From Kalaharituber pfeilii (lineage: Eukaryota; Ascomycota; Pezizomycetes; Pezizales; Pezizaceae), in NCBI GenBank assembly GCA_015179045.1, contig WHUZ01000013.1, forward strand, positions 310,001 through 374,000: a stretch of DNA of 64,000 bases. Direction: 5' to 3'. A program made the position numbers and the translations under genes. The notes under the pieces were generated by a model. It worked only from the letters and a program-made list of their open reading frames with translations. It had not been told where the DNA came from and did no database searches. Below, piece by piece: positions 10,572-22,438 of the stretch. How positions within the stretch are numbered: position 1 is the first letter of the stretch; each line of letters opens with the position of its first letter.

Positions 10572-13079
10572 TCTGTCCAACGTGTGAAATGAAATACCCC
10601 TCTTGGGGTGCCAGGGGTGAAGGGGGAATAGGAGATAGCAACGAACGTACCCAAATGGTGTGAGGAGTGAGAATGGGGGGGGGGTGTGCAAAAGGACAGA
10701 GCCTTGCCCGGAGAGATGAGTACAAAAGTGTACAATGCATCATTTCCACTTCTTATTCAGGGTATATAATTCTTTTATTGTTTTTATTTTTTGCATTTTA
10801 ATTTCGATTTTGTTTAGCATATGCTAGCGTGGAATATAGATATCAGCTGCATACATTTTATAAGCATTCAGACTAGGAAAATCTGATCGAATATGCTGTT
10901 CATAAAACGAAATCTGATCGGATGTTTGACTGGATATATTGGGGCGCAGCATCGGGATACGGAGCACCCATATCCGCCGTATTTCGGCTGTACGTCAGCA
11001 CTTCAATAGCGGTATGCAGACCAGAAAAATCTGGCCGAATTTTATCAAGTCAGGAAAATCCGGTCATCTGCATACAAAATTTTGCCTGGTTTTTTTCACT
11101 TTTTACACGAAATAAATCCAGTTGGATTTTTGCTACAACTGCATATATATGATGCATCTTGCGGGCCTTGATGCAGTATTCAGGACCTGGCATGCATAAA
11201 TTCTGGTGAATTTTCGGACTCAAAACACGTTTCCGATTTGACAAAAAAAATCTGATTTTCAAAAGAGGGTACTCAGACTACAGACCAGATAAACTGTTTT
11301 GTCCACCGAATAATTTTTCTGTACGGTACACTTGTGGATATGAAATTACGGGGATTGGATGTCTGCTTTTGCATAACTAGTATATCCGGTCAAATACCTC
11401 TACTTTGAAAGCCCCTATAATCCTTACTTGTATTCTGCGACATGAATATACATAATGCTACAAGTACATGCCTATGTAAGTGAATACTTCGCACTTGTGT
11501 GTGTAAGGTAGCGAAGTAATGATACATACTGTGTAAGGAAAGGGCATAGATTTTGTTAGTCCTGCCGAAACGAAGATCGGCGAAGTATTTCCTGGATAGG
11601 GAATAATTGGGCAAGGGTCCTCAGGGCAACTGTCTGAACAATTGGAAAACTCGATTTTTCCACCCTCCACAGTAAGTATCATACATACTTAACTAGCGGT
11701 GCCCCCGCCTCCCGACCGTGAGGCGCGGTGTAGCGAGGTGAGGTGGGCCCCCCCCCGATCATATGTAGACAGAGATACTTGAGAGAGGACCTCACTCGCT
11801 TCGCTCGGGGGTCGATATCCGTTGAGGAGGGGGGTGCAGGGGGAGTCTGGCGTAATGGGGGTTTTTAGCGTTGTGGCTGCCAGCATAGTTACTTAGTGTG
11901 AAGGGCGAACACGTGATTGACAGGGATGCGGTTTTTTGTGGCGAGTCGTAAGTACAGTATAGATTGCGGTTTCGTAAACAGTAGTAATAAATGCTTGCAA
12001 TTAAATGGCCAACGGACCTGCGTTCGGGTTCCGCACCCGTATACATACATCTGTGTGTGCGGACCTACAAAGGGTGTGAGTTCACGATTGGAGTGTTTGG
12101 TTATATATATGATGTCGGGAGGAAAGAGCCTGAAGAGGCATGGAGGAAATCGAGAGGTGGATATAGATAGGGATGTAGTTGTGGTGAAATGGATGGGATG
12201 CGTCTGGAGTTGAGGACGAGGGCCGCGGTGATGGAAGGTTATACCGGCAAGTCGAGGGGGTACTTACTTGTAGATCCCTAACTACTTGTGTTCATTTCTT
12301 TTTGTTAGAGAGGGTTGATGTAGATAAATATATATGAATACTGACCATATGAACGTTAGTTCATTCCGTTCTTAGGAACTGGTGGGTTTGTGAGGAATAT
12401 GAGACTTTTCAGTACATGAACCGGGGTGCTTGAAGTTTCTTTTGGCATTCTTGGGATTCTTTTTACGTTGAAGAAAGAGGGAACAAATGGATTTCCGGGT
12501 TCGATCCGGTGCTATGGCACTCACCTAATCAGAGTTATCCCTTAGGTCGGGGAAACACCACCTAATTCGATGCCGGTGGGCTAACCAGAAACTTGAAATC
12601 AACTTTACCCAAAATTTTATAGAAAAGCGTTGAGTGCACTGATATCTATGATGGCGCAAATTCGTCCGTAAGCGCACTGTTGAATTCACCCACCCAATGG
12701 GCAGTACTAGAACCTGGATCTCCCTTGGAGTCGTGTGACATGCATTCGAGCGGCCCCCCCAACCTGCACTACTTTTACCTTTCAAAAAAAAAAAAAAAAA
12801 AAAAAAAAATCAATCACCAGAAAATCAATAAAAACAGCAAGAAAACTACATAAAATAATAGACTGCTTGAATGGAACAAGATCTGAAATTTTTTTTTCAG
12901 AATTTAAAAAGGAGTATTTTTGGAGGAGTTGCTGTTCATTCACTAGGGGGGTCTTGGATGGATGTCCCACGACCCAAGGAATGAGTGATGTTGGTTTGAA
13001 AAAATTACCCTCAAGCCTTGGCAAAACGCAAAAGACGCCCAAATTCTTCCTTTCGACCCAAAGTGATGTCGCTTGGTTC
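10572..13079. other. Gene-free stretch with an A-tailed segment
   Basis: No gene is supportable. A run of about 26 A at 12784-12809 ends a segment that could be an unrecognised retroposon, but its start and any promoter boxes are unclear. The segment 10860-11250 repeats short motifs such as AAATCTGATCGGA and AAATCCGGTC without a clear unit. Confidence 0.35.
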
Positions 13080-13620
13080 CGTCTTATAGTGAGTGTGGTT
13101 GTACCTCTAATGTCACGCCTTTCTCTAGCCTCGGCACCACTTTCTCCCTCTCTCTCCTTCTCCTAGAGATTCCCTTCTCCCTCATCCCTCTTCCCTGCTT
13201 CTGCTATGCTCCTCTCAGTGCCTCCTCTAACCCTGAAGCAGGACTCTGTCTGTCCGCCTCTCCTGGCATGGCCCTCGGCCCCACGTCTTCAGCTCTCCCC
13301 TCAACGGGCTCGTGGCCCCTCTACCCCCAGCACCCCTGCATCCAGTGCCCGGCCTGCTTTCTTATTTCTTCAGCCAACTCCTCCAGTTCCCTGTGCGCAG
13401 GCATTTAAATCTCTCTCAACTCCCTCCACTGCACTGCTCCGAGGCTCTGCATCGCCCACTTAGTGCCTACTTTTCCTTCATCTCTGCCTTGGCACATTTT
13501 CTAATGCCTTCCTCTGTCACGATCCCCTCATAGTATGGGGAGGCGCGCCGAATTTTGGCTGCCCGGTCGGTACAATAACCTGAATATATACAGGCCCTTC
13601 CTTGGTCTGAATGTGACGTA
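13080..13620 (-). pseudogene. Decayed LINE RNase H/C-terminal fragment
   Basis: The minus strand near 13470-13600 encodes DRAAKIRRASPYYEGIVTEE and GIRKCAKAEM. This aligns with the end of RNase H in the LINE copy at 570-1335 (DRAAKIGALLPYQS, then ITEAGMR). Downstream (lower coordinates) the frame is broken by stops. There is no poly-T tail, so this is an old internal remnant. Confidence 0.6.
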
Positions 13621-13847
13621 AAACCAACATTTATGGGCCAATACATGAAGAACTTAGATCGCAAGGATGCTCGAAAACCTGAGTTGGAATATCTTAAAGC
13701 TTAGCCCTGAGAGCTGATGCTTCATTTGATACCCTATCGAGAGATTTGTCATGGACACATGGCTGACGCTGCCGCGGCCGCAGCGCATAACTGAGACAAT
13801 TTGTTTCGCTTCTACCATGGAACATACCACATTTCGAGAGATAATTA

Positions 13848-14520
13848 CAGTCTTACCGTGCTATAACGAAAGGCAGAAATTTGGCCATTTTTATTCATTA
13901 TAGCAAGGTTTCGTTATAGGATATTGAGTGACAAATTAGTCAGAATGTTCAGTACGTAAGTAGAGACTTTAGTAGCTGAACTTTCAGCAATAGACTTTAA
14001 TTCCGCAGTTATACTGTTGAAGGAAATAACCCAGGTAGGGAATATTTGTAGCTACAAATTATGGAATAGTTGAACATGAAATTGTAATATCTATATCAAC
14101 ACACTCAGAGAAGAATGTCTACAAAACATTGGGCATTGAGAAAGCTAGAGAAGCAATAATTATTCAAAAGGAGATTAGAGCAAAAAACACGTTCCAAAAG
14201 TATTTGCGGATAAAGAGGTGTGATACCTGCGTAATCATAGTAAGTGTGAAGTTCTCCAGTATTCAGTAGGGGATTCAGAGGTGGCAGTGGACAAGTACCC
14301 TCATTAGTTATGTATTTCATAACTGCTTTTCGTTACATAGCAAGAGTAATTTGTATGTAGACGGAAATAACTTCACTCCTATCTCATTTTTGTTTACGTT
14401 TCCTTATTTGGTGGAATTTCGTTATAGCAAGGTGCATTCGAGTGCAAACGGGATGAAGGTGCCACCGCATTTTCAGTATAGCAAGGTTTTCGCTATAGCG
14501 GGGTTCGTTATAGCAAAGTA
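13848..14520. mobile_element. Non-autonomous pogo/Tigger-like MITE, copy 1
   Basis: It starts CAGTCTTACCGTGCTATAAC after a TA (13846-13847). It ends with the inverted counterpart TTCGTTATAGCAAAG and TA at 14519-14520. TATAGCAAGG/CCTTGCTATA motifs recur inside it. CAGT..GACC..GCTATAACGA ends with TA duplications are typical of pogo/Tigger elements. No transposase frame is present. Confidence 0.65.
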
Positions 14521-15168
14521 CAGTCTGACCTTGCTATAATGAACACGTAAAATTTGGCCCTTTGTTTTCACTATAGCAAGGTTTTCAGTATAGAAAATCG
14601 TGGCAAACTAGTCATCTAGTCTTGGCAGGTGAGTTCCTGAGCTTCGCTACTAACTTAGTAATGGAAATAACCACATTAAGAGATCAATTCGAATGGGATG
14701 GTGGTGGTAGTGATGACTAGGAATGGAACTAGAAATGTAAGAAGCAGTGATGGTGGGTGAAAGATATAAAGTGAAAGTAAATCAGTAGTAGATTGAGATC
14801 CGCGACCAGGGCTCTAACAGTCTAGATGTCTACGACAATCGTACCAGCAACATACTCGGAAACAACAGACACTCACAACTTTGTTTTAAACCAAGCTCTA
14901 GTGCTTAGCGACATAGTTGCTGTTTTCTGGGCTGCTCAAGAATCACTGGTGTGCAGGAGGCAAGGCAGCAGCATGGGGGTTTCTATGGATTTCATTAGCC
15001 TCTTTCATTATAGCAAGAACAATTTGTATGTAAATAAAAATAACTTCCTCTAGATTTTTTTTCATTACACTATTTGGTGCGATTTCATTATATCAAGGTC
15101 AAATTTTGTCGGGATAGAAATCCAAGAGCGTGATGTGTTCATTATAGCAAGGTCTGACTATAAGACTG
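14521..15168. mobile_element. Non-autonomous pogo/Tigger-like MITE, copy 2
   Basis: It starts CAGTCTGACCTTGCTATAAT immediately after the TA that ends copy 1. It ends ATTATAGCAAGGTCTGACTA followed by TAAGACTG and TA at 15169-15170. It is 648 bp with no coding capacity. It shares the AAATTTGGCC sub-terminal block with copy 1. Confidence 0.7.
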
Positions 15169-15170
15169 TA

Positions 15171-17953
15171 TAAATCCTACTTGCGTGACATGCAGCTCGT
15201 TTTTTTGTTATCAGGACACAGCCGCTGTATGGCGTCCATATGCAGATTTGGGCGCTTTAGGCAACCGGAATGACACACGACTTTGAGAACGGATTGTATG
15301 TGGAACACCAATGATATGTGCAGGAGCGACGGTCATGAGAAAGAGGGAACTATTTAGCTTACTGGTAGGAGCGCTATCTTGGACGTAATGATGAGGAGCC
15401 AGACCTGGTTGGTGGCGACCAACGATGTGCTATATTTTTGCCTCTTTTAAGCTTATATAATAAATAGGTTAGTATCGACAGTTCTACAATTCAGCAGCAG
15501 TGCAGTATGTCTCGGTTATGGCTGGTGGGATTCATTGGTTACACAAACATAGCTACGTCGCACAGAGGCCGTCATTCCTGGTGATCAGAGAGCAGCAACG
15601 AAGACTATGATAGACGATGACTTTTACGATGACTTGGGACCTGATTGATGGGGTCGGAGCACCGGAAGTTCCCAGGGAACTAAAGCGCCTTGCAGCAAAG
15701 GCATACTAGTACACGCTGATCGAACATACAGGGAGGGTTGAGAGGGATTACGACACAGCTACGATGATAGCAATTGGTGGTGATGGGTGGTAGTACAGGA
15801 TTTGGGTTGGCGAATTCGAAAGAGGGGGAGGTGTTACCTAACTGCGTGTTGCCGCGGGGTGCAGCCCGTAGCCAGGGAAAGTGAGTTGATTTTTGCTGAA
15901 CTGGGATATATGCTACTTTACAGTACACAGAATCGATCAACATCAATTCCGTGTACCTGGCATGCATGCAGCTTCTTCAGTAATTTCTTCACCACATGAT
16001 ACTCATGCCTTCTTACAACCCATAGTGCTAGATGCAATGGCAAAGAGATTCCGCCCTCCATGCATGGGATTTATAGTGGAACAGTCATGACAATTCAAGC
16101 CTTTAAAAACATCGATGTACACTAGATTCCCAACATATAATATCAAATACTAAAGAGATATTATCATGCCCTAGAACATTCAACTTCTGCAGCATTGACG
16201 CACTGGTAGTAAAACTCGATCCACTCAGCAAAACTGTGATATTAGCGCCCATCTAAATCGCTATCTCAAATACATTCAGGATCTGAGGGATCATTCTTAG
16301 CCAATGGAATTGTTGGAAGTGCCAGTTTGAAGTAGCAGGTGATCAAAAAGTTGAGGCACACCTTAACTCAGCTAGCACTAGAGCAATTGAAATATAGACG
16401 TGCGGAGCATACAGATGTCGATAAATGGCAGAACCTCTCTCCCTTGGATGCATGGTCTCGCAAAACTAAAAACTCACTGCAATCGCCAAGACTACGCGGA
16501 GCTGACGCGGATGAAAGCATGAAATGCTATGGTTGGGAAACATTACAGTGCGTAGCTATACACCAGAGGCTTGCGCATCGGGGGCAGAGCATGAATTAAA
16601 GGCTGATGGTACTATGGCATATCTGTATACATGCTCAGAATTAACTGCACAATCCCCCCATTAAAGCATCCCGTAATGCTACATGCCCAGGACCAAATTT
16701 CTCTATTGATGCTAGGGATGCTCAATTACTATGTACTCTCTGCCTAAATTGACTAGAATATGTAGCTCACTACAAAATTTGCGGTATCGTATATTACAGG
16801 TTATTTCATGTCTCTGGTGGAAAGAGAAAAGGTTTTCTTAGCATAGCTTTTTCATGTGGATTGAATCTGGACATTTTCCATTATTTGGATCTTACAAATC
16901 CGATGATAATTTGGAAATTTAGATGATGTAAAAGTACTGCACCAGGTTTCGCTGAAAAGTGGCAATTGGACTTGTTGCAAGCCTTTGTTACAGCCATAGG
17001 ATTCCCTATTGTCAATGCTGGTGTTACTCGAGCTGTTCGGAGAAGAGGAGGATTCAACCGAGGCCACTTTACATAGGCATAGTTATTGCTAGTACCTAAG
17101 GAAGCATCAGCTTGGTATCGGGGGGGGGGGGGGTGCAACCAGACTACGGGGGGGTAAAATTAGACTTTGTAATGTGTGAGAAAGGAGGTAAGAATTGAGT
17201 GAGATGAATGAGGTCTAGGCCCCTTGTTGCTTTACAAAGACGAACATCCAGCGTCAAGTGTAACATTTTGTCGAGCCACATAAAGCTAAGTACTGTACTA
17301 GTACTCAAATTTGCCATTATAATCAAGACGTAACAAATTGCAATTGGTTGGCTGCTTTGCATGCATACTGGGCCAATACCAACGTAGCATTATTGCTTTT
17401 GATGCAGACTGGTCCCACACTTGCAGCGTGACAACAGTATGCCGAGTTGTGCTCTGCACGTTGCATTGCATGCCTTTACAGACGACGATCTTCCTATCAA
17501 TCTGTGGGGATATCGCTGAGGTCTCCATGCTGGGCCAATCGTCGCTATATGCAAGGTGCAATTATTTCAGGGGGTCCCAATAGTATTCTAAGACTATCCC
17601 GGAATATAAACGCGGGGGACTCAATCACATTCTCTCAGTTGCACCTTGCTGGTGATTTCCGACGTTCAACTTCTCTGCACTTCTCATTTATACAGGCCGC
17701 ATTCGCCAACATTTCCCACCCAATGTTCGCATAAACAAAACCTGTAAGGTAATTTCTTAAAACGGGAAAAACAAAAGGAAAAAAGTAGCCATCTTACTTT
17801 TTACAGCACTTGGTTGAAATTGCGGTTGGCGGGCAATATCGAGTACGCGAGTCGATAACGAACATACCCCAGTTATAGTTATATGAAGTTTATGATCTTG
17901 CACCATCAGAACCGGTAATCGTTCCTGCTTAACCAACCCGTCAACGCCACACA
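15171..17953. other. Gene-free stretch
   Basis: About 2.8 kb with no supported gene. It contains a G14 run near 17120-17133. Open frames up to 95 codons lack motifs and are probably fortuitous. Confidence 0.35.
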
Positions 17954-18685
17954 ATGCACGTCTCACGGCTCCTCCCCCTTCTCTCCCTCTGCTTCTCCAT
18001 CGCTGTCGCTCAATCAGGCACCTATAACCTTCCCCACTGCCTCGCCTACTGCCTTCCTGGCGTTGACGAGCCACAAACGTCCCCCTCTGACGGCAAGGTC
18101 CCCCCCTCGGATCCCAACAACTGGAAACTATTCACCAACTGCAAGCCCAAATCCGAGAATTGGTCGAGCTGCTTCTGCGACTGGATCGGGGTCCAGCGGG
18201 ACCTGATCCAGTGCTTGCGGAGCGGGTGCACGGACGAGGAACTTAAGCGGTGGTTCAGGGAGACGGGGGGTGGGGGAGCAGACGTACCGGGGCGGGATAA
18301 GGGAGGGTGCGGATTGGAAGTGTTTGACAAGGGGTCCGGAGGGGGCGAAAGGACGACGGTGACTAACACTGATGGAGGTGGAGGGAGGACGACGGGAACG
18401 ACAGGTTCACTTACCACGACGGAGCCTGGGAAGCCGACGGAGACAACAAAAGTGCCACCGGACACTGATACGGACACAATAACAAAGACGGCGCCGGCGA
18501 CATCGACGGGGACAGTAACGTCGAATGCGACCGTGACGCAGACGGAGTCTGCGACACCGTCGGACACGGAGTCGGCTGCCTCTGGCTCCACCATCTCCTT
18601 GATGCCGGTAGTGAGCGTGCTTATTGAGTTGGTGGCCCTAGCGATGTGTTTGCTGATGGGTGGGATCTTGGTGGCGGGGTTTTAG
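17954..18685 (+). CDS. CFEM-like cysteine-rich GPI-anchored surface protein
   Basis: A single-exon 243-residue secreted protein. Residues 1-19 form a signal peptide (RLLPLLSLCFSIAVA, then QSG). The mature part has eight cysteines at 29, 33, 63, 73, 75, 87, 92 and 119. The C-x3-C, C-x-C and C-x4-C spacing resembles the fungal CFEM domain. Residues about 125-215 are a Gly/Thr/Ser/Pro-rich low-complexity stalk likely to be O-glycosylated. The last roughly 30 residues are hydrophobic after a small-residue segment (SAASGS), as expected for a GPI attachment signal. CFEM proteins act at the cell wall in haem uptake, adhesion or host interaction; which applies here cannot be told. The gene converges on the dihydroorotate dehydrogenase gene. 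Confidence 0.8.
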   Translation: MHVSRLLPLLSLCFSIAVAQSGTYNLPHCLAYCLPGVDEPQTSPSDGKVPPSDPNNWKLFTNCKPKSENWSSCFCDWIGVQRDLIQCLRSGCTDEELKRWFRETGGGGADVPGRDKGGCGLEVFDKGSGGGERTTVTNTDGGGGRTTGTTGSLTTTEPGKPTETTKVPPDTDTDTITKTAPATSTGTVTSNATVTQTESATPSDTESAASGSTISLMPVVSVLIELVALAMCLLMGGILVAGF

Positions 18686-19221
18686 AGGGTCATACGGATT
18701 CTTAGTGGGAGGAGGGAAGGGCACGAGAGGGCGGGAGGCTGGAACGGACGGGGACTTAACGACGCCAATAAATGATGGCGGACACAGTTAGCAATGGGGC
18801 AATGGGGAAAGGAGGTAGTGTGGTGAGGTTTGTTGGTGGGCAGAGGTATGTATAAGAGGTGGGAATTTGGGGATCCCATTGCGAACAGGAATTACTTTTA
18901 ATTACTATTACTTATTTATGGTATCACTCTTTATTCTCATGTTTTCTTCGAGTTGGGTGGCAGAGGGAGATTGCTGTACAGTGGGTGGGTGCGAGGAATG
19001 AAGGATCGTATGCCATAGGACTGTACAGTCGGTGGTGATTGAACTTTTAAGGTTGAGCTTCTGTCAATGAAAAACTATTTAATTTTCCCCCAAACAAATA
19101 ATAGTATTTATCATGGTACACGTTGGCTTTTCCAACAAAAAATATGCGTTCATACCGACAATTTTCCCCAAATTCCATAATCACACATATCATATCCGTA
19201 CCTTTCTCTCCAACTTTCTAT
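18686..19221. other. Convergent intergenic region
   Basis: The space between the 3' ends of the CFEM-like and dihydroorotate dehydrogenase genes. AT-rich around 18890-18930, suitable for polyadenylation signals. Nothing else recognised. Confidence 0.4.
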
Positions 19222-20361
19222 TCATTTCCCGGTCGACCCCCACTTTTCGACGCCCATCCACACCTCCCCCAAGACCTTTTCCACTCCCTCTTCCACCCCC
19301 CACCGACCAATCCCCACTCCGATGGCCACCCCCACACCCACTACATCCGCTCCTGCCCTCTTCATCCTCGTCCATCCATCCCCGTCACTCACCCCGCCGA
19401 CCCCAATGATCCCTACGCTCCGCAGCCCCGCCTCGTCAAGCCCCTTTCTTAGCAAGTGTACAGTGCCCAGTGACAGTGTGTGCAGTGCCGGCCCCGAGAG
19501 TGCGCCGAGCATGTTCGTGTCAGTGAAAACGAGGTTATTCCCTAACGTGTTGGTCGCGGTGACAAAGTCGAGCACCGGCACCACCGCCTGGCCGTCGCCT
19601 CGAGAATACTTGCTTAGCACGTCCACCAAGCTCCGCACCTGCAAGTCGTAGGTGTACGGCGGGATCTTGATGCCGATTTTCCCGGCGGAGGAGGACCACC
19701 ATGCGCAGGACGCCCGCGCCGACCGCACGGCGTCGAAGTATGTGGAGAGCTCATTGGGCGAGTATGCTGGGGGCGGCTTGTCCCGAATATTTGGGCAGGA
19801 GAGGTTTATTTCGGCCCATACAGGGAGGAGGGGGGGTGTTGGTAGTGCTCGGGACATGGTGTCACCAATGGAGGTGAGGAGCAGGGAGACTTCCTCTGGT
19901 GTGCCCGTGATGCTGATGATGATTGGTTTGGGTTGCGTGCGGGGCGTGCCGCCGGGCGTTAGGAGCGGTGGCTGTGTTGACTCCGTCGCTGCGGCGAGTC
20001 CGCGGACCGCGGTCAGGTAGTACGGGAGCGCATGGGGTGAGTAACCGTACGTATTGACGCTGCAGGTGGTACCTGGGTCTGCGGAGTCTGGTGCTAGGTC
20101 GAAGGCGGCGTATGGAGAGTTGGCGGAAGAGATGGGATTGAAAAAGGCGACTTTGTGGATCGCGGGGTCGTCGGGGAAGCCGTTAAGGGTCGTGGTGCGG
20201 GTCGTGATGGCGCCGGTATACGGAGAGGTGTAGAGGCGGAGGAGCTCGTCTTGGGTGGTGGCCCATGGGGTGGCGGAGGTGAGGATGGGGGGATAGATGG
20301 CGGAGAGGCAGGTTTGGCGGGGAGGGGGGCTGAGGATAGAGGTGGGCGTGGGGTCAGGCAT
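19222..20361 (-). CDS. Class 1A dihydroorotate dehydrogenase (fumarate type)
   Basis: Oxidises dihydroorotate to orotate in pyrimidine synthesis. The intronless frame gives 379 residues from MPDPTPTS; the 72 upstream in-frame codons have no family similarity. Visible motifs: SVNTYG (101-106), INLSCPN (185-191) with the catalytic Cys189 of class 1 enzymes, GKIGIKIPP (228-236) with the FMN/substrate lysine, TNTLGNN (270-276), GVGGVSDGDG (320-329), then AGADVVGVG in the FMN phosphate site. It has no mitochondrial presequence or membrane segment, unlike class 2 enzymes, so a cytosolic fumarate-coupled role is expected. It is longer than the usual 310-330 residues because of Pro-rich insertions (about 120-145 and 165-182). 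Most filamentous ascomycetes use the class 2 enzyme for the pathway, so this may be a second, accessory form. Confidence 0.9.
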   Translation of the reverse strand: MPDPTPTSILSPPPRQTCLSAIYPPILTSATPWATTQDELLRLYTSPYTGAITTRTTTLNGFPDDPAIHKVAFFNPISSANSPYAAFDLAPDSADPGTTCSVNTYGYSPHALPYYLTAVRGLAAATESTQPPLLTPGGTPRTQPKPIIISITGTPEEVSLLLTSIGDTMSRALPTPPLLPVWAEINLSCPNIRDKPPPAYSPNELSTYFDAVRSARASCAWWSSSAGKIGIKIPPYTYDLQVRSLVDVLSKYSRGDGQAVVPVLDFVTATNTLGNNLVFTDTNMLGALSGPALHTLSLGTVHLLRKGLDEAGLRSVGIIGVGGVSDGDGWTRMKRAGADVVGVGVAIGVGIGRWGVEEGVEKVLGEVWMGVEKWGSTGK

Positions 20362-20498
20362 CGTGTATATATATACTGGTATGGATTTGGGGAATTGAGG
20401 ACCGCTATATTGATTTCCTGCGGACCGAGAAACGTTAAGAATAAACTCGAGTGTGTGGAGACGAATTATTTTCTCAAATACCACGGCCGATATCTCAG

Positions 20499-20508
20499 GT
20501 ATATATAT
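20499..20508 (-). promoter_or_regulatory. Possible TATA element of the dihydroorotate dehydrogenase gene
   Basis: An ATATATAT run about 140 bp upstream of the start codon. A second TATATATA lies only a few bases before the ATG and is too close for a TATA box of this start. Prediction from sequence only. Confidence 0.3.
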
Positions 20509-20589
20509 CCGCGAATCCGCGATACCGTAGCAACTTTGAGACGTGACAAAAACTTGATACTTATGATGTTCGATCAATTAAATTAAAAT

Positions 20590-21763
20590 CAGCACATCAG
20601 TTGTATAGGGTAAATAGCAATAAATTAAAGACCTAAGACAGGTTCCATACTACTTGAGAAGTCTCGTGCCCGGGTAATTGAGGTATGCACCAAGCTTATC
20701 ATAACCCCACCCCATCCCACCCCACCTTTCCCAAAATGACCCCTGAAAGGTTCTTATCGATATATATTGATACCTCGACGCGGTGAAACTGTCATCACAG
20801 TATGACCAACTGCTTGGGACCGGTGGTGAGTTGCTTATATATATATAACCAGATCGAGATTGCTTATAGGCGTGAGATAGGTTGGATACGTACTTGGGTG
20901 ACCGGAAATGTAACGAAAGTGAGTGAAGCTATGTGCACGAGATGAGGAGGTTAGCTAGACCCACGACGAAAGGCTGCGCTAATCTGACGGAGTATCCACC
21001 TTCTCTTTTGCTAATAAGCGAAAGAATAAAACTTTCTAGTAACGAGAGTTTCTTAGTTTTTTCCCATAAAATCCTCGGCACCGGGAACTTTGTTGTCTAT
21101 AACGCGCGCGAGGTTTCTTATTGAGGCGGTTGCTTATAACTGTATTGCGGCTTGGCAAGGCGGTGTGGGGGAATGATTGCAGTAGATCGTATCAGCCCTA
21201 TGCAGAGGGGGTATATTGAGGGACCGCAGATTGTGTGATTTGATGCTCTATGTCACAGCCCACCTACGCACGCATCGATATCATCCTTTTCCGCAGCCGA
21301 CAAGTCAAGCCGAGCCGACGTGCCAAGCCGGAAGGTGAGACCTTACTAATAGCCGACTCGGAAAGGCTTGACAAGCCGTCCCGGTCCGGTTGATTAGCCC
21401 TCTGACAGCTCATTGATATGCCTTCCAATATTAGCATCACTATTGCCGCTCTTGCATTTCGGATTCTCTTTCTCATATCGTTATAGTCCTATATTCCCTT
21501 TCTATGTCAATTCCCAAGCATATAAGGGCTCCAAGCCCGCCTCTGTAGATAGCTCTTCTTCTCCTTGTCCGTTGTCTTGTTGATCAATAGACCCGTCTGG
21601 TTTCTCATACTCCTCCGCCACTGCCATTGCTATAGTCCGTGACCTCTAGCCGCTGAGCCGCCGCCGCCGCCGTAGTCCTCGACCCATAGCCGCCGAACCG
21701 CCGCCGATACCCAAGCTGACCATACCCCTTGGCAAGACCTCCGCCCAGGCCCCCCACCGACGT
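20590..21763. other. Gene-free stretch
   Basis: No gene supported. 21280-21390 has short GC-rich words (GAGCCGAC, AAGCCG, GACTCGG) resembling the dispersed repeat at 40437-40560 and 44215-44360. 21650-21720 contains CCGCCG-rich sequence. Confidence 0.35.
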
Positions 21764-22438
21764 TACACTGTAGCGCGTGGTATTAGCTCGCTGGAAAAGA
21801 AGAGGTATTGAGGCACCGTCGAGCATGTAATTTGATGCCATAGCGCATGGTATTAACTCACTGCTAAGGGTGGTATTGAGGCACCGTGGAGTATGTAATT
21901 TGATGCTGTAGCGCATGGTATTGACTCCTAGCAGAGTGTGTGATTTGATGCTGTAGCGCGTGGTATTGACTCGCACCGTAGAGTTAACTCACTGCCAAGG
22001 CTAGTATTGAGGTACCGTAGGGCGTGGTCTTAACTTACTGCTAAGGCTGGTATTGAGGCACCATAGAGCGTGTAATTTGATGCTGTAGCACATATTAGCT
22101 CGCTGCAAAAGAAGAGGTATTGAGGCACCGGAGACCGCGTAATTTGATGCTGTAGCGCGTGGTATTGACTCGCGGCAGAGGGGGGTATTGAGGCACCGTA
22201 GGGCGTGGTCTTAACTCACTGCTAAGGCTAGTATTCAGGCACCATAGAGCGTGTAATTTGATGCTGTAGTACGTGTATTGGCTCGCAACAGAGGGGGTGT
22301 ATTGAGGGACCACAGAGCGCATAATTCAATGCGGTAGCGTATGGTATTGGCTCGTGGTAGAGGGGGGTATTGAGGCACTGTAGAGTGTGGTATTAATTCG
22401 CTATAGAGGGAGGGTATTGAGGCACCGTAGAGCATGGC
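21764..22438. repeat. Degenerate minisatellite, about 70-bp unit
   Basis: About nine imperfect tandem units built of the blocks GTATTGAGGCACCGTAGAG, GTGTAATTTGATGCTGTAGC and GCGTGGTATTGACTCGC. Unit lengths vary because blocks are dropped or duplicated. No coding function is apparent; the open frames on the minus strand simply follow the repeat. Confidence 0.85.

Noticed and set aside
12480..12560. Possible tRNA (GGGTTCGATCC B-box-like sequence at about 12499)
   Set aside because: No acceptor stem, D-arm or A box can be folded around it.
17107..17140. G14 run as a structured regulatory element
   Set aside because: A single homopolymer with no neighbouring G-runs or gene; probably slippage.
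18046..18594. 182-codon antisense frame over the CFEM-like gene
   Set aside because: It is a low-complexity Val/Ser/Pro frame mirroring the Thr/Gly-rich stalk; the sense strand has the signal peptide and cysteine pattern.
19113..20586. Plus-strand frames antisense to the dihydroorotate dehydrogenase gene
   Set aside because: Shadow frames of a GC-rich gene; no motifs.
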